Below the pieces are notes generated by a model, which saw only the letters and a program-made list of their open reading frames with translations, had not been told where the DNA came from and searched no databases. DNA of 64,000 bases. Origin: Pseudofrankia saprophytica (GTDB taxonomy: Bacteria; Actinomycetota; Actinomycetes; Frankiales; Frankiaceae). Within the stretch, counting starts at the first letter, position 1; each line of letters begins with the position of its first letter. Position numbers and translations under genes: made by a program. Positions 23,651-34,594 of the stretch are shown here, one piece after another. The DNA lies in assembly GCF_000235425.2 (NCBI RefSeq), contig NZ_KI912266.1:6168029-6232028 (forward strand). Reading direction: 5' to 3'.

Positions 23651-25006
23651 ATGCGAGCCCTGCGGCTCATGACCGTCCTCGCCGCCGCGACGGCCCTGAC
23701 CACGGGCCTCGCCGCCTGCGGTGGCGACGGCGGTTCCACGACGACGAGCAGCGGCCCGACCGTCGCCGCCGGCGCCATCAAGGCCGTCCCGCCGTCCGAC
23801 TGGAGTGACGGCGGCATCACGGTAGACGCGAGCTCGCTGAAGTGCGGCCAGACCGCCGCCGACCCAGCCCGCGGCGTCACCGACACCTCCATCAAGGTCG
23901 GCGGCCTCGCCTACCTGACCAGCCCCAGCGGCAGCACCATGGCCGGCACCGAGATCGGCGCCAAGGTCCGCTTCGACCGGGCCAACGACGCCGGCGGCAT
24001 CAACGGCCGCAAGATCGACTACATCGGCACGCTCGACGACGGCAACGACTCGAGCCGCAACGCCAGCCAGGCCAAGGTCCTCGCCGACCAGGAGAAGGTC
24101 TTCGCCGTCGTCCCCGAGATGACCAGCTCCGCCAGCTACCTCGACACCTTCTGCTCCGAGGCCGTGCCGTTCTTCGGCTGGGGCTTCAACGGCGGCTACT
24201 GCGGCAACACGGTCGGCTTCGGCATCACCGGCTGCCTCACCAACCTGACCGTGAGCACGTCCTCGCTGTACGGCGTGATGATCCAGAACCTCTTCGACGG
24301 CGACGCCCAGGGCCGCACGGTCGCGCTCATCGGCAACGACGACGACTCGGCCCGCACCGGCCTGTCCGACATCAAACTCCAGGTCCAGTCCGTAGGCGCG
24401 AAGGTCGTCTACGCCGAGAACCCGATCCCCGACTCCGGCCTCACCGACGCCACCCCGATCGTCAGCAAGATCATGACGGCCGCCAGCGGCGCGCCCCCGC
24501 AGGTGGTCCTCTACGTCACCGACTTCACCTCGACCACCAAGCTGATCCAGGCACTGGGCGCGGCCGGCTTCCCCGGCAAGCACATCTCCGCCGTCGGCTA
24601 CGACCCACGACTGGCCGCCGCCAACTTCGCCGGGCTGCAGAAGTCCTACGCCCTGCTGCAGTGGTCACCGACCGAGGACACCTCGTCGGCCGGCGTCCAG
24701 CAGCTCGTCGCCGACTTCAAGAAGTACGCCCCCGACGCCACGCTCAGCCTGCCCACCATGGCCGGCTACTGGGCCGCCGACATGTTCGTCGACGCCGCCA
24801 CCAAGACCGGCAAGGACCTCACCGTCGACAGCTTCCTGAAGACCCTGAACAGCGACTACAGCTACTACGTCGACGGCGCGGTACCGCAGACCCGGTACCC
24901 CCTCAACCACGTCGTCAACGCGCCCTGCGGGTCGCTCGTGCAGCTGAACGGAACGAAGTACGACGTCACGAGCAAACTCGCCTGCGGCCAGGTCCTCAAG
25001 AAGTAA
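23651..25006 (+). CDS. Substrate-binding lipoprotein, branched-chain amino-acid ABC type
   Basis: 451 residues. A lipoprotein signal peptide ends in the lipobox LAAC (Cys23) followed by a Gly/Ser/Thr linker. The mature part is a type 1 periplasmic binding fold: IKVGGLAYLTSPSGSTMAG, RFDRANDAGGINGRKIDY, VFAVVPEMTSSASYLDTF, VVLYVTDFTSTTKLIQALG. Six or more cysteines occur, several in pairs (GGYCGN, ITGCLT). ATG has a GGAG site at suitable spacing. It would be anchored outside the cell. No permease or ATPase gene is adjacent. The last 102 residues are closely related to the partial protein at 1-309, showing two paralogues within 25 kb. A hairpin terminator follows. Confidence 0.9.
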   Translation: MRALRLMTVLAAATALTTGLAACGGDGGSTTTSSGPTVAAGAIKAVPPSDWSDGGITVDASSLKCGQTAADPARGVTDTSIKVGGLAYLTSPSGSTMAGTEIGAKVRFDRANDAGGINGRKIDYIGTLDDGNDSSRNASQAKVLADQEKVFAVVPEMTSSASYLDTFCSEAVPFFGWGFNGGYCGNTVGFGITGCLTNLTVSTSSLYGVMIQNLFDGDAQGRTVALIGNDDDSARTGLSDIKLQVQSVGAKVVYAENPIPDSGLTDATPIVSKIMTAASGAPPQVVLYVTDFTSTTKLIQALGAAGFPGKHISAVGYDPRLAAANFAGLQKSYALLQWSPTEDTSSAGVQQLVADFKKYAPDATLSLPTMAGYWAADMFVDAATKTGKDLTVDSFLKTLNSDYSYYVDGAVPQTRYPLNHVVNAPCGSLVQLNGTKYDVTSKLACGQVLKK

Positions 25007-25042
25007 CCGGTCCCTGAGAAGCGGTCAGCGAAGAGCCATCCA

Positions 25043-25077
25043 GTGCCGGCGGGCGGTCCACGGTCGCCCGCCGGCAC
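25043..25077 (+). terminator. Terminator hairpin after the substrate-binding lipoprotein
   Basis: Perfect 13-bp arms (GTGCCGGCGGGCG and complement) with a 9-nt loop, 36 bp after the stop codon. Confidence 0.75.
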
Positions 25078-25211
25078 CCGTTTCCCTGAGCATCCCCTCG
25101 ACCGCCTGTCGATGGATCAGACAAGCGACCGTCCAGGGCCCGGACCGGTCTCGGGCTGCCGCGCGTGGCCAGTCCCATCGAGCTCCATGGGCGCGGCGGT
25201 CATCACGGGTG

Positions 25212-25241
25212 GGTCGGTCTGGTGATGGTCGGTCTGGTGAT
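25212..25241. repeat. 15-bp tandem repeat, two copies
   Basis: GGTCGGTCTGGTGAT is repeated head to tail in the 407-bp gap between the lipoprotein and the CHAT gene. The rest of that gap holds the terminator at 25043 and presumably the CHAT promoter; I see no gene in it. Confidence 0.7.
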
Positions 25242-25413
25242 GGGGGCATCGGCTTGATCACGACGGTCCCGTTCAAGCCGCTTCCGCTCCAGTAGTGCTG
25301 CCACGCCGCCAACGTCACCGATAACGTGAACGCAACTGTTCATGACGGCTTCGGCATCGGAGCGCGGATGTCGCGAAGATGCGGCCCGACGGGCAACACG
25401 GGGGCGACGAGGA

Positions 25414-28400
25414 ATGCGGGAGCGTTTAATCGCGCGGCTGTGGGCACGACTGGACCAGTTTGAGATCGACCAGAATCCGGCGACTGTCTTGGACCCTGAG
25501 GCGTTGGCCGAAGTAGCGGCGTTGCTGGAGACGGTCTCCGACCCGGCCGCGGACCTGGAGATCGCGCGGGCAGTCGGATGGCTGCACTTCGCGCGTTACT
25601 GGGCCCCCGACACCGGCGAGGACCAGCAGGACCTCGAGACCGCACTGGCATTTCTCGAACCGGTGTACGAGGCCCACCCGGACGCCGTCCCCGACGAGGT
25701 GCGCGCCTACTTCGACGAGCAGCGACACGGCGCCACCGATACTCCCCAGCTCCTGTCCGACCGCGCTGTCGACCTGATGGAGGCGACGATGCGGACAGGC
25801 GACCCGTCCGCGCTTGACGGGGCCATCGACCTGTTCCGACAGGCACTGGACGCCGTCCCCGGCGACCACCCCGACCGCGCCGCGATGCTGTCCAACGTCA
25901 CCAATGCCCTGCTGACCCGGTTCGAGCGGACCGGGGAGCTGGCGGACCTGGATGCCGCGATCGAGGCCGGCCAGACCGCGGCGGACGCCGTCTCACCCGA
26001 CGACCTCAACCGCGCCGTGCTGCAGTCCACCTTTGGGGGCGCCCTCTGGACCCGGTTCCGCCAAGGCGGGGTGTTGGCGGACCTGGACAACGCGATCGAG
26101 GCCTTTCGGGTCGCCGTGGAGGCCACCCCGTCCGACCACCCCAACCTCGCCGCGATACTGGCCAACCTTGGTACCGCGCTTCACACCAGGTTCCAATGGA
26201 CCGGGGAGTTGGCGGACCTGGAGGCCGCGATCGAGGCCGGCCAGATCACAGTGGATGCCACCCATATCGATCATCCCAGTCGCGGCCAGCGGCTGGACCA
26301 TTTCAGTGTCGTCCTACAAACGCGGTTCGGGCACCATGGCGACCTAGCGGACCTGGACGCCGCGATCGAGGCCGGACAAGCGGCCGTGGAGACCACCCCA
26401 CCCGACCACCCCCGTCGCGCCGCGATGCTGTCCAATCTCGGCATCGCCCTTCGCACCAGGTTCGAGCGAGGTGGACAGCCAGCCGACCTGGATGGCGCGA
26501 TCGAGGCCGGACAGGGAGCGGTGGATACCACCCCACCCGACCACCCCGACCGCGCCGCGATGCTGTCCAATCTCGGCGTCGCCCTTCGCACCAGGTTCGA
26601 GCAGGGCGGACGGCAGGCAGACCTGGACGACGCGATCCAGGCCGCCCAGGCAGCCGTCGCCGCCACCCCACCCGACCACCCCGACCGCGCGGGGCGCCTG
26701 TCCAACCTCGCCGACTCGTTGCAGACCCGGTTCGAGCGGGGCGGACGTCCGGCGGACCTCGACGCCGCGATCGACGCCTACCAGGCGGCCGCCGAGACGT
26801 TGGGGGCGCCGCCACGGATTCGAGCGGGTGCGGCGCGCGGCTGGGGCCTCGCGGCGGCGGGCGGCGGGCGATGGTCGGAGGCGATGACGGGGTTCACGAC
26901 GGCGATCGAGCTGCTGGGACAGGTGGCGCCGCGCCGCCTGGCACGCCGCGATCAGGAGCATCTGCTGGCGGAGCTCGCGGGCTTGGGCGCGGACGCGGCG
27001 GCCTGCTGCCTGCGAGTCGGTCTGGTCGAACGGGCGGTGGAGCTGTTCGAGCAGGGCCGAGGGGTGCTGCTGGGCCAGGCGCTGGACACCCGCACCGACC
27101 TGACCGCCCTGGCGGAGCGGCATCCGGAGCTGGCGGCGTCGTTCACCAACCTGCGCGACGTTCTGGACCGGGCCGACGACCAGGCAGGACCGGGGCGGAC
27201 CGAGCCTGGTGAGGGTCCGTCCGCGCCGACCGGCACCGAACGGCGGGCGGCGGGCGTGGCGTTCGACGACCTGATCGCGAACATCCGCGGCCTCGATGGG
27301 TTCGAACGGTTCCTTCGACCGCCACCGGCCGCCGAACTGCTGGTGACCGCCTCCAACGGCCCGGTGGTAATCGTGGCGGTCTCGGAGTTCGGTTCGTACG
27401 CGCTGCTCCTGACCGGCGGCGGGGTGGACGCGGTGCGGCTGGCCGGGCTGACCCCGCAGACCGTGTACGACCAGGTCGTCGCCCTCCTCGCGGCGCTGGA
27501 CGGCCAGGCCTCTTCCCGCGTCGCGGCGCAGGAGCGGATAGGTGAGATCCTCGGCTGGCTGTGGGACGTCCTCGCCGGTCCGGTCCTAGACCGGCTGGGC
27601 ATCGTCGGCCCGCCGGGTGACGGTGGCCGGTGGCCGCGGCTGTGGTGGTGTACCTCAGATCTGTTGTCGTTCTTGCCGGTGCACGCCGCCGGGTATCACC
27701 GCGCCCCGTCCGGGTTGGCCGCGGCCACGGTCCTGGACAGGGTGATCTCGTCCTACACCCCGACTGTCCGCGCCCTGGCGCACGCCCGCGCTGCCAGCCC
27801 CGTGGACGCTGGCGGCCGTGTCGAACTCGGCCGTGGGCGGATGGTGGCGGTGGCCATGCCACACACCCCCGGCGCCTCCGACCTGCCCGGCGCCGAGGTC
27901 GAGACCGCCGCCCTGCGGGCCCGGTTCCCCGGCCAGGTCGACCTGCTGACCGGCACGCGGGCCACCCGGCAGGCGGTCCTCAGCCGACTGCCGACCGCCA
28001 GATGGGCGCATTTCGCCTGCCACGCCACCGCCGATCTGGACGCCCCCTCGGCCGGCCGGCTCCTGCTGGCCGACCACCGGGTCCGGCCACTCTCCGTGCT
28101 CGACGTCGCCCGGCTACGCCTGCACGACGTCGAACTGGCATTCCTGTCGGCCTGTTCCACCGCCCGGCCCGGGGGCCCGCTGGCCGACGAGGCGATCCAT
28201 CTGGCCTCCGCGTTCCAGCTCGCCGGTTACCGGCATGTGATCGCCACGCTGTGGCCGATCGGCGACCAGCACGCCGCCTACATCGCCGAGGACATCTACG
28301 GTGCCCTCGCCGAGGGTGGAGACGTCTCCACCGCCGTCCACGCCGCCGCCCGCGCGTCCCGCGGGAGGTGGGCTCGCATGCCCCTGGTATGGGCGTCTCA

Positions 28401-28419
28401 CATCCACGTCGGTGCCTGA
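25414..28419 (+). CDS. CHAT (caspase-like) protease domain protein with TPR-like repeats
   Basis: 1001 residues. After a helical N-terminus come seven exact 45-residue helical repeats (about 134-448) of the form LDxAIEAGQxAVxxTPxDHP, RAAMLSNLGxALxTRFE. A helical middle follows, then a C-terminal CHAT domain (about 630-1000) with the catalytic His in WAHFACHATAD (His870) and Cys in AFLSACSTARP (Cys914), followed by HLASAFQLAGYRHVIATLWP. CHAT domains are caspase/separase-like cysteine proteases; in bacteria they often work in defence or regulated proteolysis with the repeats as sensor. ATG at 25414 is preferred over 25342 because the 24 codons between have low G/C third positions. No obvious substrate or effector gene is adjacent. 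Confidence 0.92.
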   Translation: MRERLIARLWARLDQFEIDQNPATVLDPEALAEVAALLETVSDPAADLEIARAVGWLHFARYWAPDTGEDQQDLETALAFLEPVYEAHPDAVPDEVRAYFDEQRHGATDTPQLLSDRAVDLMEATMRTGDPSALDGAIDLFRQALDAVPGDHPDRAAMLSNVTNALLTRFERTGELADLDAAIEAGQTAADAVSPDDLNRAVLQSTFGGALWTRFRQGGVLADLDNAIEAFRVAVEATPSDHPNLAAILANLGTALHTRFQWTGELADLEAAIEAGQITVDATHIDHPSRGQRLDHFSVVLQTRFGHHGDLADLDAAIEAGQAAVETTPPDHPRRAAMLSNLGIALRTRFERGGQPADLDGAIEAGQGAVDTTPPDHPDRAAMLSNLGVALRTRFEQGGRQADLDDAIQAAQAAVAATPPDHPDRAGRLSNLADSLQTRFERGGRPADLDAAIDAYQAAAETLGAPPRIRAGAARGWGLAAAGGGRWSEAMTGFTTAIELLGQVAPRRLARRDQEHLLAELAGLGADAAACCLRVGLVERAVELFEQGRGVLLGQALDTRTDLTALAERHPELAASFTNLRDVLDRADDQAGPGRTEPGEGPSAPTGTERRAAGVAFDDLIANIRGLDGFERFLRPPPAAELLVTASNGPVVIVAVSEFGSYALLLTGGGVDAVRLAGLTPQTVYDQVVALLAALDGQASSRVAAQERIGEILGWLWDVLAGPVLDRLGIVGPPGDGGRWPRLWWCTSDLLSFLPVHAAGYHRAPSGLAAATVLDRVISSYTPTVRALAHARAASPVDAGGRVELGRGRMVAVAMPHTPGASDLPGAEVETAALRARFPGQVDLLTGTRATRQAVLSRLPTARWAHFACHATADLDAPSAGRLLLADHRVRPLSVLDVARLRLHDVELAFLSACSTARPGGPLADEAIHLASAFQLAGYRHVIATLWPIGDQHAAYIAEDIYGALAEGGDVSTAVHAAARASRGRWARMPLVWASHIHVGA
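25813..26757 (+). repeat. Seven in-frame 135-bp tandem repeats coding the TPR-like array
   Basis: Units begin at 25813 and every 135 bp with no insertion or deletion; an eighth partial unit starts at 26758. The fifth to seventh units (about 26353-26757) share long identical stretches, such as the codons for DHPDRAAMLSNLG, which suggests recent unit duplication. Confidence 0.9.
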
Positions 28420-28584
28420 CAACCACGTTCCGCGCCAACACCCGGCGCTCCTCGCCGCCGGAGATCCCATGACGACGCCGTGCCGGACCACGCGTCTGGC
28501 CGCCACGCGTCACGAGACGGTCTGCCGGACCCGTCGGGGCCGGATCGGTCAGGAATCGAGAAGCACGGACTGTCGTGCTCTCGC

Positions 28585-28590
28585 TAGCGT
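28585..28590 (+). promoter_or_regulatory. -10 element TAGCGT for the UvrA-like gene
   Basis: TAGCGT matches the actinobacterial -10 consensus TAnnnT. It would start the mRNA about 12 bases before the ATG at 28609, leaving room for the GGAG ribosome site. Confidence 0.45.
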
Positions 28591-28608
28591 GACTTTCATG
28601 GAGACACG

Positions 28609-31005
<2,397 letters not shown>

Positions 31006-31190
31006 GCGCCCGGCCCGGGCGGCGGTGGCCTTCGTCGAGGCAGGTGGGGTTGGGGCCGACGGGCGGGGCGGAGCCCCGATGTGGCCTGCCGGGATGGGGC
31101 GGGCGCTCCGGGTGACGGGCGCCGCGAGGCCCGCGGCGAGTGGCGGCGCGATCAACGGGGCGTCACGCTCGCGTTGTTACGCTGGGGTTC

Positions 31191-31631
31191 GTGACGCCGG
31201 AGGAGCTCGCCAACCTCGCGCACCTGCGTCGCGCCCGCGATCTGATGGACCGCGAGTACGCGAGCCCGCTCGACGTCGCCGCGCTCGCTCGCGCCGCGCT
31301 GATGTCGAACGCGCACTTCTCCCGGCAGTTCCGCGCGACGTACGGGGAGACGCCCTACTCCTATCTGATGACGCGGCGCATCGAGCGGGCGAAGGCGCTG
31401 CTGCGCCGCGGCGACATGTCGGTCACCGACGTCTGCATGGCGGTCGGGTGTACGTCGCTCGGCTCGTTCAGCGCGCGTTTCACCGAGCTGGTGGGCGAGA
31501 CGCCGACGGCCTACCGGGCCCGGGACCACAGCGCGCTCGCGAACGTGCCGGGCTGCGTCGCGAAGGACCTCACCCGCCCCAGCCGTGGTCCGAGCAGGAT
31601 CGGAGAAGCACTCCCGACGCCGGCGCCCTAG
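31191..31631 (+). CDS. AraC-family regulator (HTH domain only)
   Basis: 146 residues, consisting of the two helix-turn-helix motifs of AraC regulators: LDVAALARAALMSNAHFSRQ, FRATYGETPYSYLMTRR, then ALLRRGDMSVTDVCMAVGC, SFSARFTELVGETPTAYR. There is no separate ligand-binding domain, so it may respond through expression level or a bound partner. GTG at 31191 is seven bases after a TACGCT -10-like element, so the mRNA is probably leaderless. The gene precedes a glyoxalase-fold gene by 10 bp; such AraC/glyoxalase pairs are common in actinobacteria and the regulator probably controls its neighbour. Confidence 0.88.
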   Translation: MTPEELANLAHLRRARDLMDREYASPLDVAALARAALMSNAHFSRQFRATYGETPYSYLMTRRIERAKALLRRGDMSVTDVCMAVGCTSLGSFSARFTELVGETPTAYRARDHSALANVPGCVAKDLTRPSRGPSRIGEALPTPAP

Positions 31632-31634
31632 CGT
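31629..31634 (+). promoter_or_regulatory. -10 element TAGCGT overlapping the AraC stop codon
   Basis: TAGCGT ends seven bases before the ATG at 31642, so the glyoxalase-like gene can have its own leaderless mRNA in addition to read-through from the AraC gene. Confidence 0.5.
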
Positions 31635-31641
31635 TGCGGAC

Positions 31642-32052
31642 ATGGATCTCACACTTGCTCGCTGCTTCGTCCAGGTGCAGGACCCGGACCTCTCGCTGGC
31701 CTTCTACCGCGACGCGCTCGGCCTCGAGCTGCGCAACGACGTCGCCCGCGAGGGCTTCCGCTGGATCACCGTCGGCTCGGCCGCCCAGCCCGGCGTCGAG
31801 ATCGTCCTCACGAACTACCTGGCCGGTAGCCCCGCCGACGGCGACGCGATCACCGCTCTCGTCGCCAAGGGCGCCATGAACGGCGTCCACTTCCACAGCG
31901 ACGATCTCGACGCCATTTTCGAGAAGATCCGCGCCTCGGGTGCCGAGATCGTGCAGGAGCCGACCGACCAGCCATGGGGCACCCGGGACTGCGCCGTCCG
32001 CGACCCTTCCGGAAACCTGGTCCGCATCGACCAGCCGCCCGCCGCGAAGTAG
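31642..32052 (+). CDS. Glyoxalase/VOC-family protein
   Basis: 136 residues with the beta-alpha-beta-beta-beta pattern of the vicinal oxygen chelate fold: CFVQVQDPDLSLAFYRDALG, VEIVLTNYL, VHFHSDDLDAIFEKIRASGA, DCAVRDPSGNLVRID. The second-module motif ends in RDPSGNLVRID where metalloenzymes of the family have a Glu; here the residue is Asp, so metal binding is uncertain. Members include glyoxalase I, dioxygenases and antibiotic-binding proteins. ATG at 31642 is leaderless by the promoter above. It is paired with the AraC gene and converges with the SDR gene 16 bp further on. Confidence 0.82.
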   Translation: MDLTLARCFVQVQDPDLSLAFYRDALGLELRNDVAREGFRWITVGSAAQPGVEIVLTNYLAGSPADGDAITALVAKGAMNGVHFHSDDLDAIFEKIRASGAEIVQEPTDQPWGTRDCAVRDPSGNLVRIDQPPAAK

Positions 32053-32068
32053 CCGCCGGACGCCCCGG

Positions 32069-32863
32069 CTAGCCGTCGGCGCGGAAAGGGTTGGGTCCCG
32101 CGATGACGGTGACCCCGGTGCGGCCGCCGTCGACGTCCATGACCGTTCCGTGCACGAAGGCCGCGTCCTCGGACGCGAGGTAGACGGCCGCCGCGCCGAT
32201 GGCGTCGGGGTGCCCGGGTGACCCGGCGGGCGTGCCGAGCATGAGCGCGTCGGCGGGATGCTCGACGGCGGGATCCCGGTCGGGATCGGCGATGACCCCC
32301 GGGGAGATGGCGTTGACCCGCACGCCCTGGGGCCCGAACTCGGCGGACCAGGCGCGGGTGAGCGTCTCCAGCGCACCCTTGGTCGACGCGTAGAGGGCGC
32401 CGACAGGAAGGCCGAGCCGGGCACCCCAGGAACCGAGGTTGATGATGACCCCGCCGCCCGCGGCGACCATCCGCGGCGCGACAGCCTGGGTGAGGAAGAA
32501 CGGCGCCTTGACGTTGACGGCGTATACCCGGTCGAACATCGCGTCGTCCGCGGTCAGGGTGGTCGCCGGCGGATAGATGCCCGCGTTGTTGACCAGGATT
32601 TCGATGCGCCCGCCCAGCAGGTCGCTCGCCGCGTCGGCGAGTGACCTGCTGGCGCTCGCCGTGCCGTCGAGGTCGGCGTGGAGGTAGTCGGCGGTGCCGC
32701 CCGCGGCGCGGATCTGGGCGACCACCGCCTTGCCGCGAGTGTCGTCGCGCCCGGAGACGATGACGTGGGCGCCTTCGGCACCGAAGGCGACCGCGATGGA
32801 CCGGCCGATGTTGCTGGTGGATCCGGTGACGAGTGCCGTCCTGTGTTCGAGTCGCTGTGACAT
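32069..32863 (-). CDS. Short-chain dehydrogenase/reductase
   Basis: 264 residues, classical SDR. NAD(P)-binding motif ALVTGSTSNIGRSIA, NNAG motif ILVNNAGIYPP, catalytic Ser in INLGSWGARLG and YASTK (Tyr and Lys), C-terminal VHGTVMDVDGG. Reactions are oxidation of alcohols or reduction of ketones; the substrate is unknown. ATG at 32863 is chosen because the region upstream in frame is occupied by a perfect palindromic operator. The same operator core is found at the promoter of the TetR gene just upstream, so the TetR protein probably controls this gene. Confidence 0.92.
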   Translation of the reverse strand: MSQRLEHRTALVTGSTSNIGRSIAVAFGAEGAHVIVSGRDDTRGKAVVAQIRAAGGTADYLHADLDGTASASRSLADAASDLLGGRIEILVNNAGIYPPATTLTADDAMFDRVYAVNVKAPFFLTQAVAPRMVAAGGGVIINLGSWGARLGLPVGALYASTKGALETLTRAWSAEFGPQGVRVNAISPGVIADPDRDPAVEHPADALMLGTPAGSPGHPDAIGAAAVYLASEDAAFVHGTVMDVDGGRTGVTVIAGPNPFRADG

Positions 32864-32883
32864 GCGGGCGAAGCTACGGAGAT

Positions 32884-32909
32884 ATTTTTGGACCCGCAAG
32901 TCCAAAAAT
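32884..32909. promoter_or_regulatory. TetR operator upstream of the SDR gene
   Basis: ATTTTTGGAC-N6-GTCCAAAAAT, perfect 10-bp arms, 20 bp upstream of the SDR start. It shares the core TGGAC-N6-GTCCA with the site at 33578, next to the TetR gene. Confidence 0.8.
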
Positions 32910-32972
32910 CTTGCCCGGCCCGCCTGGCCCGCCCGGCGCTGACGCCAGCGGCTGTCGGCCGCGGCGCGGAGC

Positions 32973-33557
32973 TCAGACGCCGCGCAGGTGGTCGATCAGC
33001 GCGTCCAGTGTCGCCTCCAGGTGCCAGGTGCTCCCGGACGACCTGAGCACCTGGACCCCACCCTGGATGCCGGCGACGAAGGCAGCGGCGACCCGGTCGG
33101 CGTCGAGGCGCGGGCGGATCTCGCCGGCAGCCTGCATCTGCTCGATACCGCGCCGGATGTGGGCCCGCCAGTTCGCCAGCAGGGTGCCGGTGACCTCGGC
33201 CGCGCCCGGTGTGCCGCCGACCTGGCTCATCAGCGACCCCAGGGGACAGTTGCGTCCCTGTGCCCGGTAGCGGGCCAGGACCGCGTCCCGCCAGCGCTCC
33301 CAGGCCGCCCATGAGGTCAGCGCGCCGAGGTGCGGCTGCTGGTCGGCGAGGACCCGCTCCGACTCGTACCGCGCCACCGCGAGCAGCAGCTCCTCCTTGC
33401 CGCCCGGGAAGTAGTGGAAGATCTGGCCCTTGCTCGTGCCCGTGATGGCGCGGATGTCGTCGAGGGTCGCCTCGCCGGGGTCGTCGCCGCGCAGGTACAC
33501 AGCCGCGCCCTCGATGATCCGTTGCCGGGTCGCCTGCCCCTTCGTGGTGAGCGCCAT
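32973..33557 (-). CDS. TetR-family regulator of the SDR gene and itself
   Basis: 194 residues. The N-terminal helix-turn-helix reads RQRIIEGAAVYLRGD, EATLDDIRAITGTSKGQIFHYF, GGKEELLLAV. The ligand-binding part contains NCPLGSLMSQVGG and a helical C-terminus typical of TetR proteins acting on lipophilic or aldehyde-type ligands. ATG at 33557 lies six bases after a TAGCGT -10 box, so the mRNA is leaderless. A palindrome with core TGGAC-N6-GTCCA covers the promoter spacer, and the same core precedes the SDR gene 110 bp downstream of this gene. Autorepression and repression of the SDR gene follow naturally. Confidence 0.92.
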   Translation of the reverse strand: MALTTKGQATRQRIIEGAAVYLRGDDPGEATLDDIRAITGTSKGQIFHYFPGGKEELLLAVARYESERVLADQQPHLGALTSWAAWERWRDAVLARYRAQGRNCPLGSLMSQVGGTPGAAEVTGTLLANWRAHIRRGIEQMQAAGEIRPRLDADRVAAAFVAGIQGGVQVLRSSGSTWHLEATLDALIDHLRGV

Positions 33558-33563
33558 CCGCTG

Positions 33564-33569
33564 ACGCTA
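33564..33569 (-). promoter_or_regulatory. -10 element TAGCGT for the TetR gene
   Basis: Reads TAGCGT on the minus strand, six bases before the ATG. The operator at 33578-33593 occupies the spacer and -35 position. Confidence 0.6.
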
Positions 33570-33577
33570 GCTCTTTA

Positions 33578-33593
33578 TGGACCAGATAGTCCA
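33578..33593. promoter_or_regulatory. TetR operator at its own promoter
   Basis: TGGAC-CAGATA-GTCCA, perfect 5-bp arms with a 6-bp spacer, in the divergent region between the TetR gene and the DUF427 gene. It could regulate both directions. Confidence 0.7.
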
Positions 33594-33709
33594 CTTCTTG
33601 ATCCCTGGCCCACGGTCACCCACCCGCGGGAGGCCTGTGGCGGCGTTCCGTGGAAGGTTGCTCTTGGGGGTGCCGTTACCTAGGTAGCGGATCGACGGAG
33701 GAGTAACGC

Positions 33710-34546
33710 ATGACGACCACTGAACCGACGACCACTACGACCGAGACGACAGCCAACCCGGCCACAGCACAACCGTCGGCGGACGCCGGCGCACCCGCGA
33801 CAGGCAAGGGATCAGCGGCAGCGTCGGGCGCGCGCGGGCGGGTTCGGGTCGAGCAGGCGCACAAGCGGGTACGGCCACTGCTGGGCGGTGTGGTCGTCGT
33901 CGACACGGTCCGGCCGCTGCTGGTCTGGGAAGGCCCGCACTACCCCGTCTACTACCTGCCGCTGGCCGATCTGAAGGCCACGCTGGAGCCCACCGGGGAG
34001 ATCGTGCGCTCCCCCAGCCGCGGCGACGCGCACCGCCACGACGTGGTCGCGGGTGAGCACCGCGCGGCCGGGGCCGCCCTGACCTACCCGGACTCGCCGT
34101 TCCCGGAGCTGCGCGACATGGTCCGGCTCGACTGGGACTCTTTTGACACCTGGCTGGAGGAGGACGAGCCGGTCTACGTCCACGCCCGCAACCCCTTCCA
34201 CCGGGTCGACATCCTCTCCAGCTCCCGGCACGTCCGGGTCGAGATCGACGGGGTGACGGTCGCCGAGTCGACCCGCCCGACCGTGCTGTTCGAGACCAAC
34301 ATCCGCCCCCGCTACTACCTCCCGCTGAGCGACGTCCGCACCGAGCTGCTCCGCGGGTCGTCCACCAGCACCGGCTGCCCGTACAAGGGCACGGCCAGCT
34401 ACTACGGGGTCGAGGTCAACGGCAAGGTCCACGAGGACGTCGTCTGGTACTACCCGGCCCCGCTGCTGGAGAGCATCCGCGTCGCGGGCCTGGTCTGCTT
34501 CTACGACGAGAAGGTCGACGTCTACGTCGACGGCGTCCACACCTGA
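33710..34546 (+). CDS. Tandem DUF427 domain protein
   Basis: 278 residues. After a Thr/Ala/Pro-rich disordered N-terminus (about 1-40) there are two copies of the DUF427 fold: VRVEQAHKRVRPLLGGVVVV with YPVYYLPLADL and VRLDWDSFDTWLEED, then VRVEIDGVTVAESTRPTVLF, RYYLPLSDV, CPYKGTASYYGVEVNG and DVVWYYPAPLLES. DUF427 is a small beta barrel of unknown biochemical role, common in actinobacteria and cyanobacteria. Single-domain members carry one CPYKG motif; here only the second domain has it, and the first has lost it. GGAG lies seven bases before the ATG. It is divergent from the TetR gene and shares its operator region. Confidence 0.85.
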   Translation: MTTTEPTTTTTETTANPATAQPSADAGAPATGKGSAAASGARGRVRVEQAHKRVRPLLGGVVVVDTVRPLLVWEGPHYPVYYLPLADLKATLEPTGEIVRSPSRGDAHRHDVVAGEHRAAGAALTYPDSPFPELRDMVRLDWDSFDTWLEEDEPVYVHARNPFHRVDILSSSRHVRVEIDGVTVAESTRPTVLFETNIRPRYYLPLSDVRTELLRGSSTSTGCPYKGTASYYGVEVNGKVHEDVVWYYPAPLLESIRVAGLVCFYDEKVDVYVDGVHT

Positions 34547-34594
34547 GCGAACGCCGGCCGCGCTCGCACCGCGCGGGTATGGACGCCGGACAGC

